This document shows, piece by piece, positions 1-11,500 of a stretch of 64,000 nucleotides of DNA (its first letter is position 1; every line of letters begins with the position of its first letter). The position numbers and the translations under genes were made by a program. The notes under the pieces are model-generated. The model did no database searches. It had not been told where the DNA came from and saw only the letters and a list, made by a program, of their open reading frames with translations. This stretch comes from Apiotrichum sp. Y4204 (Eukaryota > Basidiomycota > Tremellomycetes > Trichosporonales > Trichosporonaceae): the NCBI GenBank assembly GCA_025531455.1, contig JAMYHL010000015.1, forward strand, positions 434,001-498,000, written 5' to 3'.

Positions 1-333
1 GCCACGTACAACAAGACGAGCTTCTTCGACACGATCAGCTCGGACACGACACGCGTGTCGCGCGCGGACGAGCGCCACCGCAACTTTGACACGTTTGGCG
101 AGGCGGGCGGTGCGGGCGGCGGCGGTGGTATGCGCGGAGGATTCGGCGGAGGCGGCAGCGGCGGCGGCGGCGGCGGCATGCGCGGAGGATTCGGCGGCGG
201 CGGCGGCGGCTTTGGCGGCAGCCAGCGCGGGTACAGCCATCACGGGCGCGGCGGGCGGGGAGGCGGTCGCGGTCGCGGCCGCGGCGGCCACCAGCAGCAG
301 GTCAACCCCAACTCGACGGGCTCGTTTGCGTAG
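1..333 (+). CDS. Scd6/Lsm14-family RNP protein, C-terminal part (5' cut by window edge)
   Basis: The reading frame is open from base 1 to the TAG at 331-333, so only the C-terminal end of the protein is present. It begins with YNKTSFFDTISS, which fits the FFD box of Scd6/Lsm14/Rap55 proteins, and continues with a DERHRNFDTFGEAG stretch, which fits the TFG box that follows it in the family. After that comes a Gly-rich tail with MRGGFGGGG repeats and RGG/RGR clusters. Family members are cytoplasmic mRNA-binding proteins that bind decapping factors or Dhh1-type helicases and repress translation in P-bodies; RGG tails bind RNA or eIF4G. The N-terminal Lsm and FDF regions would lie upstream of this window. 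I am confident of the family because the two boxes occur in the right order and spacing, but the paralogue cannot be named from the tail alone. Confidence 0.8.
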   Translation, partial: ATYNKTSFFDTISSDTTRVSRADERHRNFDTFGEAGGAGGGGGMRGGFGGGGSGGGGGGMRGGFGGGGGGFGGSQRGYSHHGRGGRGGGRGRGRGGHQQQVNPNSTGSFA

Positions 334-471
334 CGGGCAACGTACAGCAGCGGTACGAGGCGGCGTTTATATAGGTAGAAACAAGAAAGAAGCCTGCGCA
401 GGGTGGTGCGCCCGTGTAATATTCATGCATGTACTATATACTGCGAGCGGAGCGGAGCAAAAAGCCTAGAC

Positions 472-1386
472 CTAGAACACGAGACCGACGGCGCGGTCAA
501 TCAAGTTCTGGAGCCACGGTTCGATGGCGGGATATGTCTTCCAGATGAGTTTCCAGGCGAGGGCACTCGCGCCGCCGGTAGCAATCCCCACAAAGACCTG
601 GGGTACGGTATGGTATCCGAGCTTTACGCGGCTCCAGAGCCCGAGCCCCGTGATGCCCAGCAGTGCGATTCTCTCGATCCAAAGTCCCGGAATACTGGTA
701 GATACGAGGGGGAGGAGGGGCCAAAGGTACACTAAGTAGAAAGCGAGCGCGGTCGAGTGCGTGCTCGGCATCCCAGACGTGCGCTTTGGCCGGACGCGGG
801 ACGGCTCGGATTCCGAGGGCGGCGGCGGGCGCGGCTGCTTGATTACGCGCTTGGCGATGCGGGCTGGTGTTAGCGAGAGGAGGAGGGAAAGAGGCAAGGG
901 AGGAGGTGTGGGATAGAGGGGCGGATACTCGGTTCGCGTACGGCGTAATAGGCAATGAGCGCACGGTATGATGGGCAGCCTCGCGGAGTCGCGGGCGTAC
1001 TTGGTCCCCGGTGCCCGATCCGGTCCTCGCGGTATATCAGAGGAAAGGAGAGCGAGCGGCATGCGATCGTGCGACATCCACACGGGAGGCAGGGAGGGCA
1101 GCGCATCACACTGCACACCGCACACTCTTTCTCCGTCCTCTCCTCGCCATTTCCGGCCCTCGTCTCTAACCGCCACGACTCACCGACAAGCGTGCTCGCG
1201 AGCGCGCCGGCGCCGAACCACGCGGCGTGCGCGTCGCGCGTCCACGCTATCGCGAGGGCGGTGCCCGCCGTGACCGTTACGTGCGTCTGGGTGTGAGTGG
1301 AAGCTGAGTAAAAAAAGGCTTACCTCGTCGAGAAACCAGAGGAGCGGGGAGGGGTAGTCTGAGGGTTTGTGCTTGAGGATGCCCAT
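472..1386 (-). CDS. CAX4: Dolichyl-diphosphatase (Cax4/CWH8-like, PAP2 family)
   Basis: Three exons give a protein of about 185 residues: 1324-1386, 1184-1286 and 472-863 (complement), joined by GT-AG introns that keep the frame. The first exon starts MGILKHKPSD; the second gives THVTVTAGTALAIAW, a membrane segment. The third holds the PAP2 phosphatase motifs: a K..RP stretch (KRVIKQPRP), SGMPSTHS, and SRVKLGYHTVPQV, where the His residues of the second and third motifs are catalytic. The tail has further hydrophobic segments. The family hydrolyses dolichyl diphosphate on the lumenal face of the ER, so that dolichyl phosphate returns to N-glycosylation. It lies tail-to-tail with the Scd6-like gene, only about 140 bp away. 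Length and motif order fit the yeast and animal enzymes well. The second intron is long (320 nt) for this genome. Confidence 0.85.
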
Positions 1387-1621
1387 TGTGAGTGATAAAA
1401 TGTGGGGGGTGGTTGTGGAAATCTGGTCGGTTTTCTGGGTATTTATCTGTTGGGTGGGGTGGAGCTTGTTGCTGGCGTGTCATGACATCATCCAGGACCC
1501 GTCCCACCAACTTTTACTGTACTATCGCAATGACTCGTATGATCGCGCGTATGATGACATGGAACATGCATAGATGCGTTGCTTATTATAGTACATGTGC
1601 TAGGTCTAGATGCGTACAACA

Positions 1622-2926
1622 TCAGTCTACAGTCTTGGCGGGGATGAAGAATGTCAACACGCCGCCAGCCTCATTAATCTCCCCTGGCGGTCAGCTCACC
1701 GGTTGTGACATTTCCCAGCTGACACTCACCAATGTACACATAGGCAATGACACAGTGTCCTTCGCAGATACCTTCTGTCAGCGCTGCAAACTTCCAGACC
1801 CACAGGCAATGGCCACACCGCCGACGTGGTAGCTTGTCAGGAACTTTTGGAAGCCGCGGATGGACACCGTGCTGCTGAGCATCTTGTCTGCGGACGGTGG
1901 AGGCTCGTTGTCAGACTCGGCTACAGGTTAGTGGGTAACGAGTAGGCCCAAGCACCCACTTGCAGATGTTGGGATGCTCAGCCCCGTCCACGCCGTCGAC
2001 ATCTGCGCTTTGGGCGACCTGACCCGCAGCTCAAGCTTGCCCTCCTGGCAGTCAGCTCGGGAGCGTAATTGAAGCTGCTTACATGGTTCGCAGAGATTGT
2101 CATATCTTCCGACATATTGCTGATGCGCGACACAATCGTCTTGAGCTCTCCGAGGTTGGGAAGGACCAAGTGAATCTGGATGAGATTAGTAAAGCTCATC
2201 GCCGAAAATCTCACATCTGGTGGTGGACACAGCGGCTCCTTAAGCTCGTTCTGTCTCCGTGACGTGATGATGTGCACGACGACCTCGTGCATGATATGCA
2301 CTGGGTGTCCCGCTGCGCTCTGGGTGTTAGACGTGGTAGACTGTCAACACCTACAGTGCCCTTGATATCAAACGCCCAGATGGCACGGCTGTCGCGCTTG
2401 TTGAGCCTGAGCATGACGTCCGACTCGGCCACGGCGCCCTGTCGTCCGCCTTCCCCGCTCGATCCGCCTGGTGGGTTAACAGAGCGCAGTTAGCAAGACC
2501 CACTCGAGTTGTCTGCGCTCCGAAGGACCTTGAGCAGGGCCTCGAGGTTGATCTCGAGCCAGATCTCGTTGTTGGCATTCGATTCGATGCGAAAGTGATC
2601 AAACAGCGTGGGCTGGGGTCAGTTGCTGCCAAGAGCTAGTTACAGCAACCCACCACTTTAACTTGTCTGTAGTCTCAGTCAGCTAGGGTCTGCAAAGCTG
2701 ATCAGCTTAACTCACGACCACACCTGTACACCGTCCTTGCCCTCGTTGCCCGGGATGATAAAATGGACTTTATCGGGGCTGAGTCGCACGACGCACACCT
2801 TGGCAAGGGCAGCAAGCGAGCGAACGATTTCTGAGAATATTAGCTTACAGACGGATCGTACAGATAAGGAGGAAGACACGGACTGTGGAGCAGCGAGACG
2901 TTGATGATTCTTGTCCGGAACCGCAT
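1622..2926 (-). CDS. HUS1: Hus1-like DNA damage checkpoint clamp subunit
   Basis: This is a many-exon gene. Exon 1 (2884-2926) begins MRFRTRIINVSLLHK and exon 2 (2716-2830) continues IVRSLAALAKVCVVRLSPDK, the conserved start of Hus1. A 13-nt microexon (2654-2666) is needed to give VWSQVKVPTLFDHFRIES. Further exons hold ANNEIWLEINLEALLKVL, MLRLNKRDSRAIWAFDIK, ISNMSEDMTISANHEGKLEL and finally EAGGVLTFFIPAKTVD with the stop at 1622. Hus1 forms the PCNA-like 9-1-1 ring with Rad9 and Rad1, is loaded at damaged DNA in the nucleus and activates ATR-type signalling. The order of conserved blocks matches the family from end to end. The first donor reads GTCCGT, which is weak, but the resulting junction is exactly the conserved one. 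Several downstream exon borders are inferred from frame and homology only. Confidence 0.85.
2654..2666 (-). other. 13-nt microexon of HUS1
   Basis: On the minus strand this segment is preceded by CTACAG and followed by GTGGGT. Joining exon 2, this segment and the exon ending at 2612 restores the conserved VWSQVKVPTLFDHF block without a frame change. Skipping it would leave the frame broken. Confidence 0.65.
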
Positions 2927-3959
2927 CTCGTAGCCGTTTGGAGAGTCAGTGACGGGGAGAGAGAAATGAATGTGAGGAAAGGAGAAGGAGCAGAAGGGCA
3001 ATAGAAGTGTTCTTCTCTGGGGGATGAAGAGTTGAATAAGAGTGATGATGAGGAAGAAGAAGAAGTAGCTGACCAAGTCGACAAGGATGATCGCCGCCCG
3101 ACGATCGCCTGGATTCTCGTCCCTCGACGCGTTGACTGGACCGCAAAAGTGGAGGAAGCGAGGGAAGGCACGACTGCACAAACAAATCTCTAAAGATCGC
3201 GGGGCTCCAGCTCTGTCGCGTGGCAATCAGTCCGGCGAATGCGGCGCTTCAGAAGTGGCACCTTGGCGGAGATGCGGTGCTTGGATGCCTTGGCTGCGGG
3301 GCGGCGGCCGAGGCAAGTCGGCCAGCAACAAGCAACAAGGTCCAGGGAAAACGGGGAACGCCAGGGGCCACAGGGGGGCGCACTGCATCGCCTGGGCGCA
3401 GATCTCTGTCTGATAAGCAATTAAGTAATCTCAGTTCTGTAGTCATTACCCAAGGACTGTAATCATGCAATCGGTAGTCTTAATGAAAGAGAAAGGGACC
3501 CACCGCAGCAGGGGAAGAGCGGTGTAGCAACCAGCAGCCGTTGTGCATCAATCATATTCGTCGTATGCATCTCCCCAAGTCCACATCGCCTTCGGCGACG
3601 CGCGTCTCGGCGTGCACAGCACACGGCGATGGAACGATAATCCGCAGCGAGCTAGAGCTAGAGCATGCATGGAATGTCGGTTGGAAAGATGGGGTATAAG
3701 GTGTGTGTTTGCGCTCTCTCTCCGACCCCTTCTCTCTCCCTTTCTGCCGCCCCTTTATTTCCTCGTCATTGACTTTACGCCACTCTGAAAGCGGACGACG
3801 ACCACGACACACAGAGCCACAGCATTCCATATTCCATCCCACCCGCATTTCACTTCACTCTCTCTCTCTCATCACCGTCTTCATCGTCGACGTAAACAAC
3901 GCCGCGCCACTCGTACCCACTCCGAACCCCGACCCCCGACCACTAGACCCACTCCCACC
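2927..3959. other. Intergenic, HUS1 5' leader and SNC-like gene promoter
   Basis: This stretch separates two divergent genes. On the minus strand 2930-3080 is pyrimidine-rich (CTTCTTCTTC, CATCATCACTC) and looks like the HUS1 leader. From 3700 to 3960 the plus strand is CT-rich (TCTCTCTCTCTC), typical of a leader for the synaptobrevin gene. Between them short open frames exist in both directions, for example a GC-rich one at 3190-3420 on the minus strand, but none has a recognisable domain. Confidence 0.5.
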
Positions 3960-4739
3960 ATGTTCGTACCCCCGCTCCTTCCCGACCTCGGACTGGGACG
4001 AGGCGCTCGGCGCCGCGCCGCGCCACGCCCTCGGAGATCCACCATCTCACCCCATCTCCGTCCCCACGCACCCAGACATCCACTGACCACAGGTCCTCGG
4101 AGCCGTACGACCCCTACATCCCCTCGGGCTCGGCGGGCCCTTCGTCCGGCAACGCCGCCCAGGGCCAGGGCGGGCCGCAGAACAAGAAGGTTAGTCGGCG
4201 CGAAGCGAGGCGCAATGGATGGCGTGCACTCCATCCGAGCAGTCTGGGAGTTCATAAATCATGGATCACGACTCACGGATTCATGGTGTAATGGGATTGC
4301 GGGCAAAGCGAGTTCCCGCGCTATACAGCCGGTCGCACGGTGTTTGCGAACATGCGAACCATTGTGTATGTGTTTACTGACACTGCAGATCGCCGACATC
4401 CAGGCGCAGATCGACTCGACAGTCGACATTATGCACCAGAACATCACCAAGGTGGCCGAGCGTGGCGAGCGGCTCGACGCGCTGCAGGACAAGACGGGTG
4501 TGTGAACCCACAACGCTGGAGCGATGTAACTGATGGCAGACAACCTCGCAGTCTCGGCGCAGGGCTTCCGTCGTGGCGCTAACCGTGTCAGGAAGCAGAT
4601 GTGGTATGTAGGATAACAGGGCGAGAGTGTGAGACACGACTGACATCGCAGGTGGAAGGACATGAAGATGCGCATCATCATCGTCATCGGCATCTGCGTG
4701 CTTATTGTTATTATCGTGGTCCCCATCGTCAAGTCGTGA
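3960..4739 (+). CDS. Snc1/2-type synaptobrevin (R-SNARE)
   Basis: Five exons, 3960-3961, 4093-4189, 4389-4497, 4540-4603 and 4652-4739, give 119 residues, close to yeast Snc1. The start MSSEPYDPY resembles the Snc1 start and can only be made if the ATG is split by the first intron (AT|G). The SNARE core runs from [15 protein letters not shown] to [18 protein letters not shown], with the zero-layer Arg in the [11 protein letters not shown] stretch, and a C-terminal membrane anchor [20 protein letters not shown] follows. Such tail-anchored proteins sit on secretory vesicles and pair with plasma-membrane t-SNAREs in exocytosis and endocytic recycling. An alternative end exists, because the TGA at 4737-4739 overlaps a GTGAGT donor; splicing there would change only the last residues. 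Confidence 0.85.
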
Positions 4740-5164
4740 GTTACTCGTCCCCCCAGACCCAAACTCATACCCAGCGTCAAGGGTTAGTTGATCGGTCGAG
4801 GTCCAGCTCTAGCCCAAACAATTAGAACGTGCGCCCGCCAGCCGGACGCACCAGCTCCAGGCCGGGTCCCGGATTTTTCTCCTTCCACACACTCCTACCT
4901 CCCTTTCGCTTCCTCCCTTCGATACCATGTAACTGTGAACCCAACCATGTTGCTCATGCCAATGATCTGCCACATGACATGTGAATGATGCTCAGCGAGA
5001 ATATACAGTACAACCAAGTACAACATGTGCGGTGCCCGGGCCGGGCGCACGCGAGGCGAGACCCGTGGTTGTTGGGGTCGGTGGAGCAGGTGTGGTATTG
5101 TGAAACGCGACGACATGGCACGTGCAGGGGCGACTTCATGCCGTTCAGCCACGCGGTTGATCTC
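4740..5164. other. Intergenic between two convergent genes
   Basis: This stretch holds the 3' ends of the synaptobrevin and Grr1-like genes. I see no open frame with a recognisable domain and no structured RNA. Confidence 0.5.
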
Positions 5165-7322
5165 TTAAGGCGCAGTGGTATTTTCAGTGCTGTTCAAGGC
5201 CAGGAGCGACGACGCCGATGAGGGCAGGGACGACGGCGGTGAGGGCGGCGACTGGGGTGCCTCCGAGTAGAAGCTCACCGACTCGAGGTACCTGCGGAGC
5301 GCGGCAACGCCTTGGCCCGAGTAGACGCAGAAGCTTGCGCGCTGGTGGGGGTTGAATGTCTGGGAATCAGCGTTTGTGTCTAATTCGCAGCTTACCTCTG
5401 GAGGGGGGCGGCAGAACTGCTGCAGCTCGGGGGTCTTGAAGGCCGTCACGCCCGTGAGACTCAGGTGGGTGAGGAGGGGCAGGCGGCTGAGGAGGTAGTA
5501 GATGGCCTTGAGCGAGATGTTGTCGCAGTACGAGAGATGCAGGCGCTCGAGGGTGCGCTCGCGCTCTCCAAGAGTTATTATGCCGCGGTCGGTCAGATTG
5601 ACAACCTTGACCAGGCCGATGCGGCGAAGCTTTGGAAGATTAGTCGCGAGCGCGACCACGCTACGGTCGGTGAGATTCGAACAGTCTGCGGTCAGTACAG
5701 CTGTTTTCAAACCATTCTTAGCTGTAGACTCACTAGCGAGATCGACGTAGCGCAGACGTGTGCATGATCGCGCAAGGTGGATGACCGACTCGTCGGTGAT
5801 ACTGCAGTGTCAGTTTCGATTTCACACCTGCTCTCACAATGAGACATGTCCTAGGTGCAAGTAGTGGAGGTGCTTTCCCAGACGCGAAATGCTGTGGATT
5901 GCCGCGTCCGTGAGGTTGGAGCACTTTGCCAGCGTGAGACTGCGGAGCTGGGGCGCGTTGGTGACGAGATTGTCAATGGCCTCGTCGCCGAGCTGGCGGC
6001 AGTTCGTAAAGTCCACTATGCGAAGCTGGTCGAGTGAGCGGGTAACAGGGCGTACGAGGGCGACGTCAATGTCCGGGAGTCTGACCGACTGGCGGGCCAT
6101 TGCCTTGGGCTTGAGTACGCCCGCCAGGTACCACGGGTATGCGCCGACGGCCTTCATCAGTTGCGCGTCGGGCATATCGGCCATTTCGTGCAGATCGGGA
6201 ATGGCGTCCTCTGTTATGATCGGGTTGTCATTCATGCGCAGCTCGCGCAGGCCAACGCAATTGAAGAAGATTGAAAGCGTCGCGTCGTCCGACAGCTGCA
6301 GGATGGAGGCGAGGTCGAGTTCAAGAAGAAGCGGGCATGAGCGCGTCAACTTAATGATTGACCGGTCGGTGACGAAGTGACACCCGCTCAGCTTGATCTG
6401 AATGTCAGCCGTGGTATGCCTAAACCGTCAAGATACCACCGACACATACCCTTCTCAACATCTTCGATCGTGCCGCGATAGCCGACACGCCCTCGTCGGT
6501 AATCTGCCGGCACTTTGCAAGGTTCAGCCCTTGGACCTGGGTGCAGTTGAAGGAGATCTGGTGCACCACATAGTCGTCCACGGCATCGACGCCTCCGAGA
6601 TCGATAGCAATAAGGCGCCGCAGCTTCCCAAAGACATAGATGAGCGACTTGGAGGTAATCCCAACGGCCCCTGGCAGGGTCAGACGCTCAAGATTCATGC
6701 ACACCGTAATGCCGCTGAGAAGATCATCGGTGAGATACCTCGCGAACCCGTTGAATACGAGGCGGCGCACCGTCGTTGAGTACGGGAGAAGGGGATTCTC
6801 CAGCGCGAGTACCCGCACAAATGATTCGAACTGGCCGATCGACGTCAACGGCGGCTTCTGCCAGATGAGTGGGAATGCGGCCAGACACCATGTCTTCGAC
6901 ACAAGCATGGCCTTGACGAGATCTCGGCTGGGGATGAGTTGGAGAATCTGGGGTTAGTCTGTGGCTGTACCAGGGTCCAGATGTGCATAACGGACCTGTA
7001 GGAGGAGCTCGGTTGGGAGAGACCGTGTGACATCGTCCGAGGTGTCCGTCGCGTCCGTCTTCCACTTGACGTTTTCCCGCCCGTCCCAGTTCTCCTTATA
7101 TGCGAGCTCGGCATCGCTGAAGCTGACGGACGACTGGGAGGGGCTGACTGGCCCCGAGGGTTGGGGGTCCGAGTTGTTGCGCGCGAGCGGCGTCGACGCC
7201 TGCGAGCTCGGACAGTTGTACAACGACACTTCGTCCAGGCGGTTCACCCACGTCCGTGTCCAGGCCTGGCTTGGCGAGTCGCTCGCCTCCGCTTCCTGCG
7301 GCGACTGCGTGTTCGACTTCAT
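5165..7322 (-). CDS. Grr1/Fbp1-like F-box and leucine-rich-repeat protein (SCF substrate adaptor)
   Basis: The start is the ATG whose first base is 7322, giving MKSNTQSPQEAEASD, and the stop is at 5165; at least five short introns interrupt it. A Ser/Pro-rich N-terminus is followed by an F-box (SLPTELLLQ ... VSKTWCLAAFPLIWQKP), then a long run of cysteine-containing LRRs, such as CRQITDEGVSAIAARSKMLR, LTRSCPLLLELDLASI, CRQLGDEAIDNLVTNAPQLR and CSNLTDAAIHSISRLGKHLH. The tail is Ser/Pro-rich. In the Grr1 family the F-box binds Skp1 and the LRR horseshoe binds phosphorylated substrates, linking glucose sensing, the cell cycle and, in Cryptococcus, virulence. The protein, roughly 620 residues, is much shorter than the yeast Grr1 flanks. 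It is divergent from the P4-ATPase gene. Confidence 0.85.
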
Positions 7323-8508
7323 GCTGCTTTGCGTTCGTAGTGTTCGTTCACGGCGGTATCAGTGGGCTTGAACCTTAGCACCGAGTGACAGTCCCTGCGG
7401 CTCTGAACATTAGAATGGGTGTTCTGACGGTTTGGGTAAGCTTCGCACGCACCAGTGGGGATCGTATTGAATGGCGGCGGCCGGGCACTGCAAGACCTGA
7501 GTGGGTAGCGCGGGGGGAGTGATCCAGTGGTATCGCAATGAATGACAGAGAGGATGAGACAGGACAATGGGGAATCGAGAAAGGAAGGAGAGTGGAAGTC
7601 GGAAAGCTGGAGAATGCGAGGCAGTCGACAAGAGTGCGTCCCCCAAGATGAATACGTGTGTGGAGGATTTATGCTTGTGTGGGCAGCTTTTCGTGTGAAT
7701 GCAGAGACCGAGCGATGAGAATGTGAGAATGAGAGGATGAGAGAAATGCAAATGTGGGAGAGAAGGATGAAGGATGAAGAGTTAAGAGTGCGTGGTAGTG
7801 GTAGTGGAGTGGTGAGAGAGATCAATGTCGCAGCAACAACAAATCGATCGATATCCCGTCCGAACAATGCCGCATGCGATAATAAAAGAACTCGAAACTG
7901 GTGGAGGGTGGCGACCGAGGTGGATTATGAATTTAAGAGGAATGAAGGGTGCATGTATAAATGGGTGCGTGCGGCACTGCTTGTCGCTATTGCATGCTAT
8001 CTGCTCCCCATCGACATTGTCCTCGATGCCATTCTCGAGACCCTTATGGCGGCGTCATGGCCCCAGATTGGTCTCGTCCCCCCACTCCGTCGATCTCTCA
8101 GCACCCCCCGAGACAACAGGGGACGCTTCGGGCTCGGCCTGGCGTCATAGGTCACGTGATAATGAACCTGCAGCCACATTCGACCACGCAGAAATGACGT
8201 GTTACGTGTTTTCCCTCCACCTCCGCGTGAGCTCGGCGTGTCGATCCAGACCGCGTCAACGATCACCGGCCAAGGCTCATTGCTCGGCGCTCGGCGTCCG
8301 CCACCACTCTGCCAAGACCGACAACATTCTTGTTGTTCAAGCTAGCCCTTCTCTCGACACCAACACCCACTCACACACTCGCTCTCCAGTTCCGCACACA
8401 CGATACCTCGACGGTGGACGACGCCCCACTCTTCCTTTTCTTCCCGCCCACTCTCTCCTTCATCGGGGTCCGTGAAGCGCCAGCTCTCACGGCACCCATC
8501 CAACCTCC
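7323..8508. other. Divergent promoter region of the GRR1-like and NEO1-like genes
   Basis: About 1.2 kb lies between two divergent starts. It contains a TCACGTGA box at 8152-8159 and pyrimidine-rich leaders on both sides. Open frames here, such as 7825-8475 on the plus strand, are low in codon bias and have no recognisable domain, so I treat them as chance. Confidence 0.5.
8151..8160. promoter_or_regulatory. CACGTG (E-box/Cbf1-type) element
   Basis: The sequence GTCACGTGAT contains the palindrome CACGTG with the flanks preferred by Cbf1-type bHLH proteins. It lies about 350 bp upstream of the P4-ATPase start. The same ten bases occur at 31409-31418. Confidence 0.4.
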
Positions 8509-11500
8509 ATGCCCGCGCAACACTCTCCAGGCGAATACCCGTTGACAACCTTCTCGTCGTCCATGCCGGCCACTTCCCGGGGATCAGCCCTGTCTTTTGG
8601 CGCGGGGCGGAGGAATAAGAACAATGGGTCGCCGACAAACGAAGAGGCTGAGGCCCTGCTCGGCGAGGAGGAAGGCGAGCTTGACGACAGTGTCAGCGAG
8701 GTGAATACCGCATCGCCGAGTCCGCACGCGATATTGACTATTCGCAGCGCGGGCCGTCATCGCTCATGTCGACTTCGAGCTTTTCGAAATCGGGATCACG
8801 GACAATACCGATCCCGTCCTCTGGTCGTGAGTGCCGTGTCCCGCGGTTGTATGCTTACAGGCAGGGTCACGCAACTCGTTCCCAATGAACATTGTACGAA
8901 ACCAAAAGTACAGCGTGTTCTCGTTCCTTCCGATTGTCTTCTACGAGCAGTTCAAGTTTTTCTTCAACTTCTACTTTCTTGTCGTCGCGCTAAGCCAGTT
9001 TATCCCGGCTTTGAAGATCGGTGAGTTGGAGTGGGTAGATGGAGCTGACGGTAAGGCTACATTGTCACATATGTTGCGCCGTTGGCGTTTGTCCTGGCGG
9101 TGACGATGGGCAAAGAGGCATATGACGATTACAGCAGGTATCAGCGCGACCGCGAGGCCAACTCGACGCGGTATCTCCTTCTCCTCACGCACTCCAAAGC
9201 CCACGACTCGGAAGACATGCCACACCCACAGACGCAGTCCATCCCTTCCTCCGCCATCAAGGTAGGCGACATGGTGCTTCTCGAGAAGAACCAGCGCGTC
9301 CCGGCAGACATGGTGCTTCTCACGACTTCTGAGGAGGAGGGAACGTGTTTTGTCCGCACAGATCAACTCGACGGCGAGACGGACTGGAAGCTCAAGGTCG
9401 CGGTCAGCGAGACACAGAAGCTGGGCGAGAAGGGAGTCGGTGGCATTGAAGGAAGTCTCTACGGTGAGTTAGACGATTTTCTCTGATTAACTCTATCCAG
9501 CCGATCCCCCAATCAAGGACATCCACACGTTTTATGGCGTTCTCAACCTGCGTTCGACTGAGCCTGGTCCAGTGGACGAGGCCTCCGTCCCTCTCTCGGT
9601 GGAGAACGTTCTCTGGGCCAATACGGTTCTTGCGGCTGGATCCGCGGTCGGTTTGGTGGTGTACACCGGCAAGGAGACGCGTGCGGTGCTCAACACGAGC
9701 GAGCCGGAGACCAAGATGGGCACGCTGGAGATGGAAGTGAACCAGATGGCAAAGGTGGGGTCATGGTGGTACTCCGGAGTTAACCCGCAGATTCTGTGCA
9801 CTGTCACCTTTGCGCTGTCCCTCTTCCTCGTCGCGCTAAACGGCTTCCGCGGGCAATGGTACATTTACGTGTTCCGTTTCCTGATTCTCTTCTCGTCCAT
9901 TATCCCTATCAGGTGGGTGTAGCTGGCGACAAAGCTTACACCAGTTTGCGTGTCAACCTCGACATGGGCAAGACATACTACGCGAGACAAATCCAACACG
10001 ACCCGGATATCCCAGATACGATTGTGCGCACGAGCACGCTGCCGGAGGAGCTTGGGCGTGTGGAGTACCTCCTTACTGATAAGACTGGGACTTTGACCCG
10101 CAATGGTGAGTGATGTTGCGCGAGACCTTGCTGCTGTTGTAACGCTCGTACAGCAAGTCGCGCTGAGATCACATGCTGACATTCAGAAATGGAACTCAAA
10201 AAACTGCACATGGGGACTGTTGTCTTCACCTGGGACTCTATGGACGAGGTTTCACACCTGCTCTCTCAAGGGTTCGGCGAGGAGAGCCGTGAGTCGGTGG
10301 GGGTGTTGCCCAGCTGACCGATCAGACCGCCGCCAGAACTCGCTTGGCCCGGGGACAGGACCCCGTGGCCGACGAGACATTTCCATCAGGGTTAAGGATG
10401 CTGTCATGGCGCTAGCTACCTGTCACAACGTGAGCTCCTCGACTTCGACCCCTCTCTGAGCTAACAACACAGGTTACACCAGTGACAAACGACGATGGCA
10501 CAGTCACTTACCAAGCGTCCTCTCCTGACGAGGTGGCCATTGTCGAGTGGACAGAATCCGTCGGTCTCACTCTGACCGCCCGCGATCGCAACAGCATGAC
10601 ATTGGAGTCCAAGTCTGGCGAGACTCTCTCCTTTGACATTCTCTCAGTGTTTCCCTTCACGTCCGAGTCGAAGCGGATGGGTATCATCGTCAGGGATCGC
10701 AAAACGGGAACGACGACATTCGTGCAGAAGGGTGCCGATGTCGTCATGTCAGGCATCGTGCAGGCGAACGACTGGCTGGACGAGGAGTGCGGCAACATGG
10801 CGCGTGAAGGACTGCGCACACTTGTTGTTGGCCGGAAACGACTCACGGACGAGGTGTACGCCGAATTCGAGAAAGAGCACCGCGCCGCTCAGCTGCTGAG
10901 CGCAGACGAGCGTGTGGAGGCCACCCAGGCCGTCGTCTCGAAGTATCTTGAGACCGACCTCGAGCTGCTCGCCTTGACTGGTGTCGAGGACAAGCTGCAG
11001 GACGACGTCAAGTCGACGCTGGAACTGATGCGCAACGCCGGCCTCAAGATCTGGATGTTGACTGGTGACAAGATTGAGACGGCGACAAACATTGCTATGT
11101 CGAGTAAACTCGTTTCGCGGAACCAGTACATTCACCAGGTAGCGAAGTGTAAGCGGGTGGAAGTCTTCGACCGCTAACCCGTCCAGTGAAATCTGCGGAC
11201 CAGGTACGCGATATGCTGGACTTCTTGCGGCACAAGCTCGACTGCTGTTTGGTCATTGACGGAGAGTCATTGCAGGTGAGGCAAACCATTCAATGGGAAT
11301 AGGGGTGATGCTGACACTGATAGCTCTGCCTCGACCTCTTCCGGAACGAGTTTGTTGCTCTCGCCACCCAGCTCCCCGCCGTGGTTGCCTGTCGATGCTC
11401 TCCTACGCAGAAGGCGGACGTCGCACGCCTCATCCGCGAGTACAGCAAGAAGACTGTGTGCTGTATCGGTGACGGCGGTAACGACGTTAGCATGATCCAG

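Noticed and set aside
86..469. Open frame of 127 codons, Ala-rich, on the plus strand
   Set aside because: It overlaps the RGG tail of the Scd6-like gene in another frame and mirrors its GGC repeats; no domain.
3190..3420. GC-rich minus-strand open frame with a basic C-terminus
   Set aside because: Codons look biased over about 40 residues, but there is no start context, splice support or known domain.
3960..4505. Open frame of 181 codons starting at the same ATG as the synaptobrevin gene
   Set aside because: It reads the introns and exons of the SNARE gene in the wrong frame.
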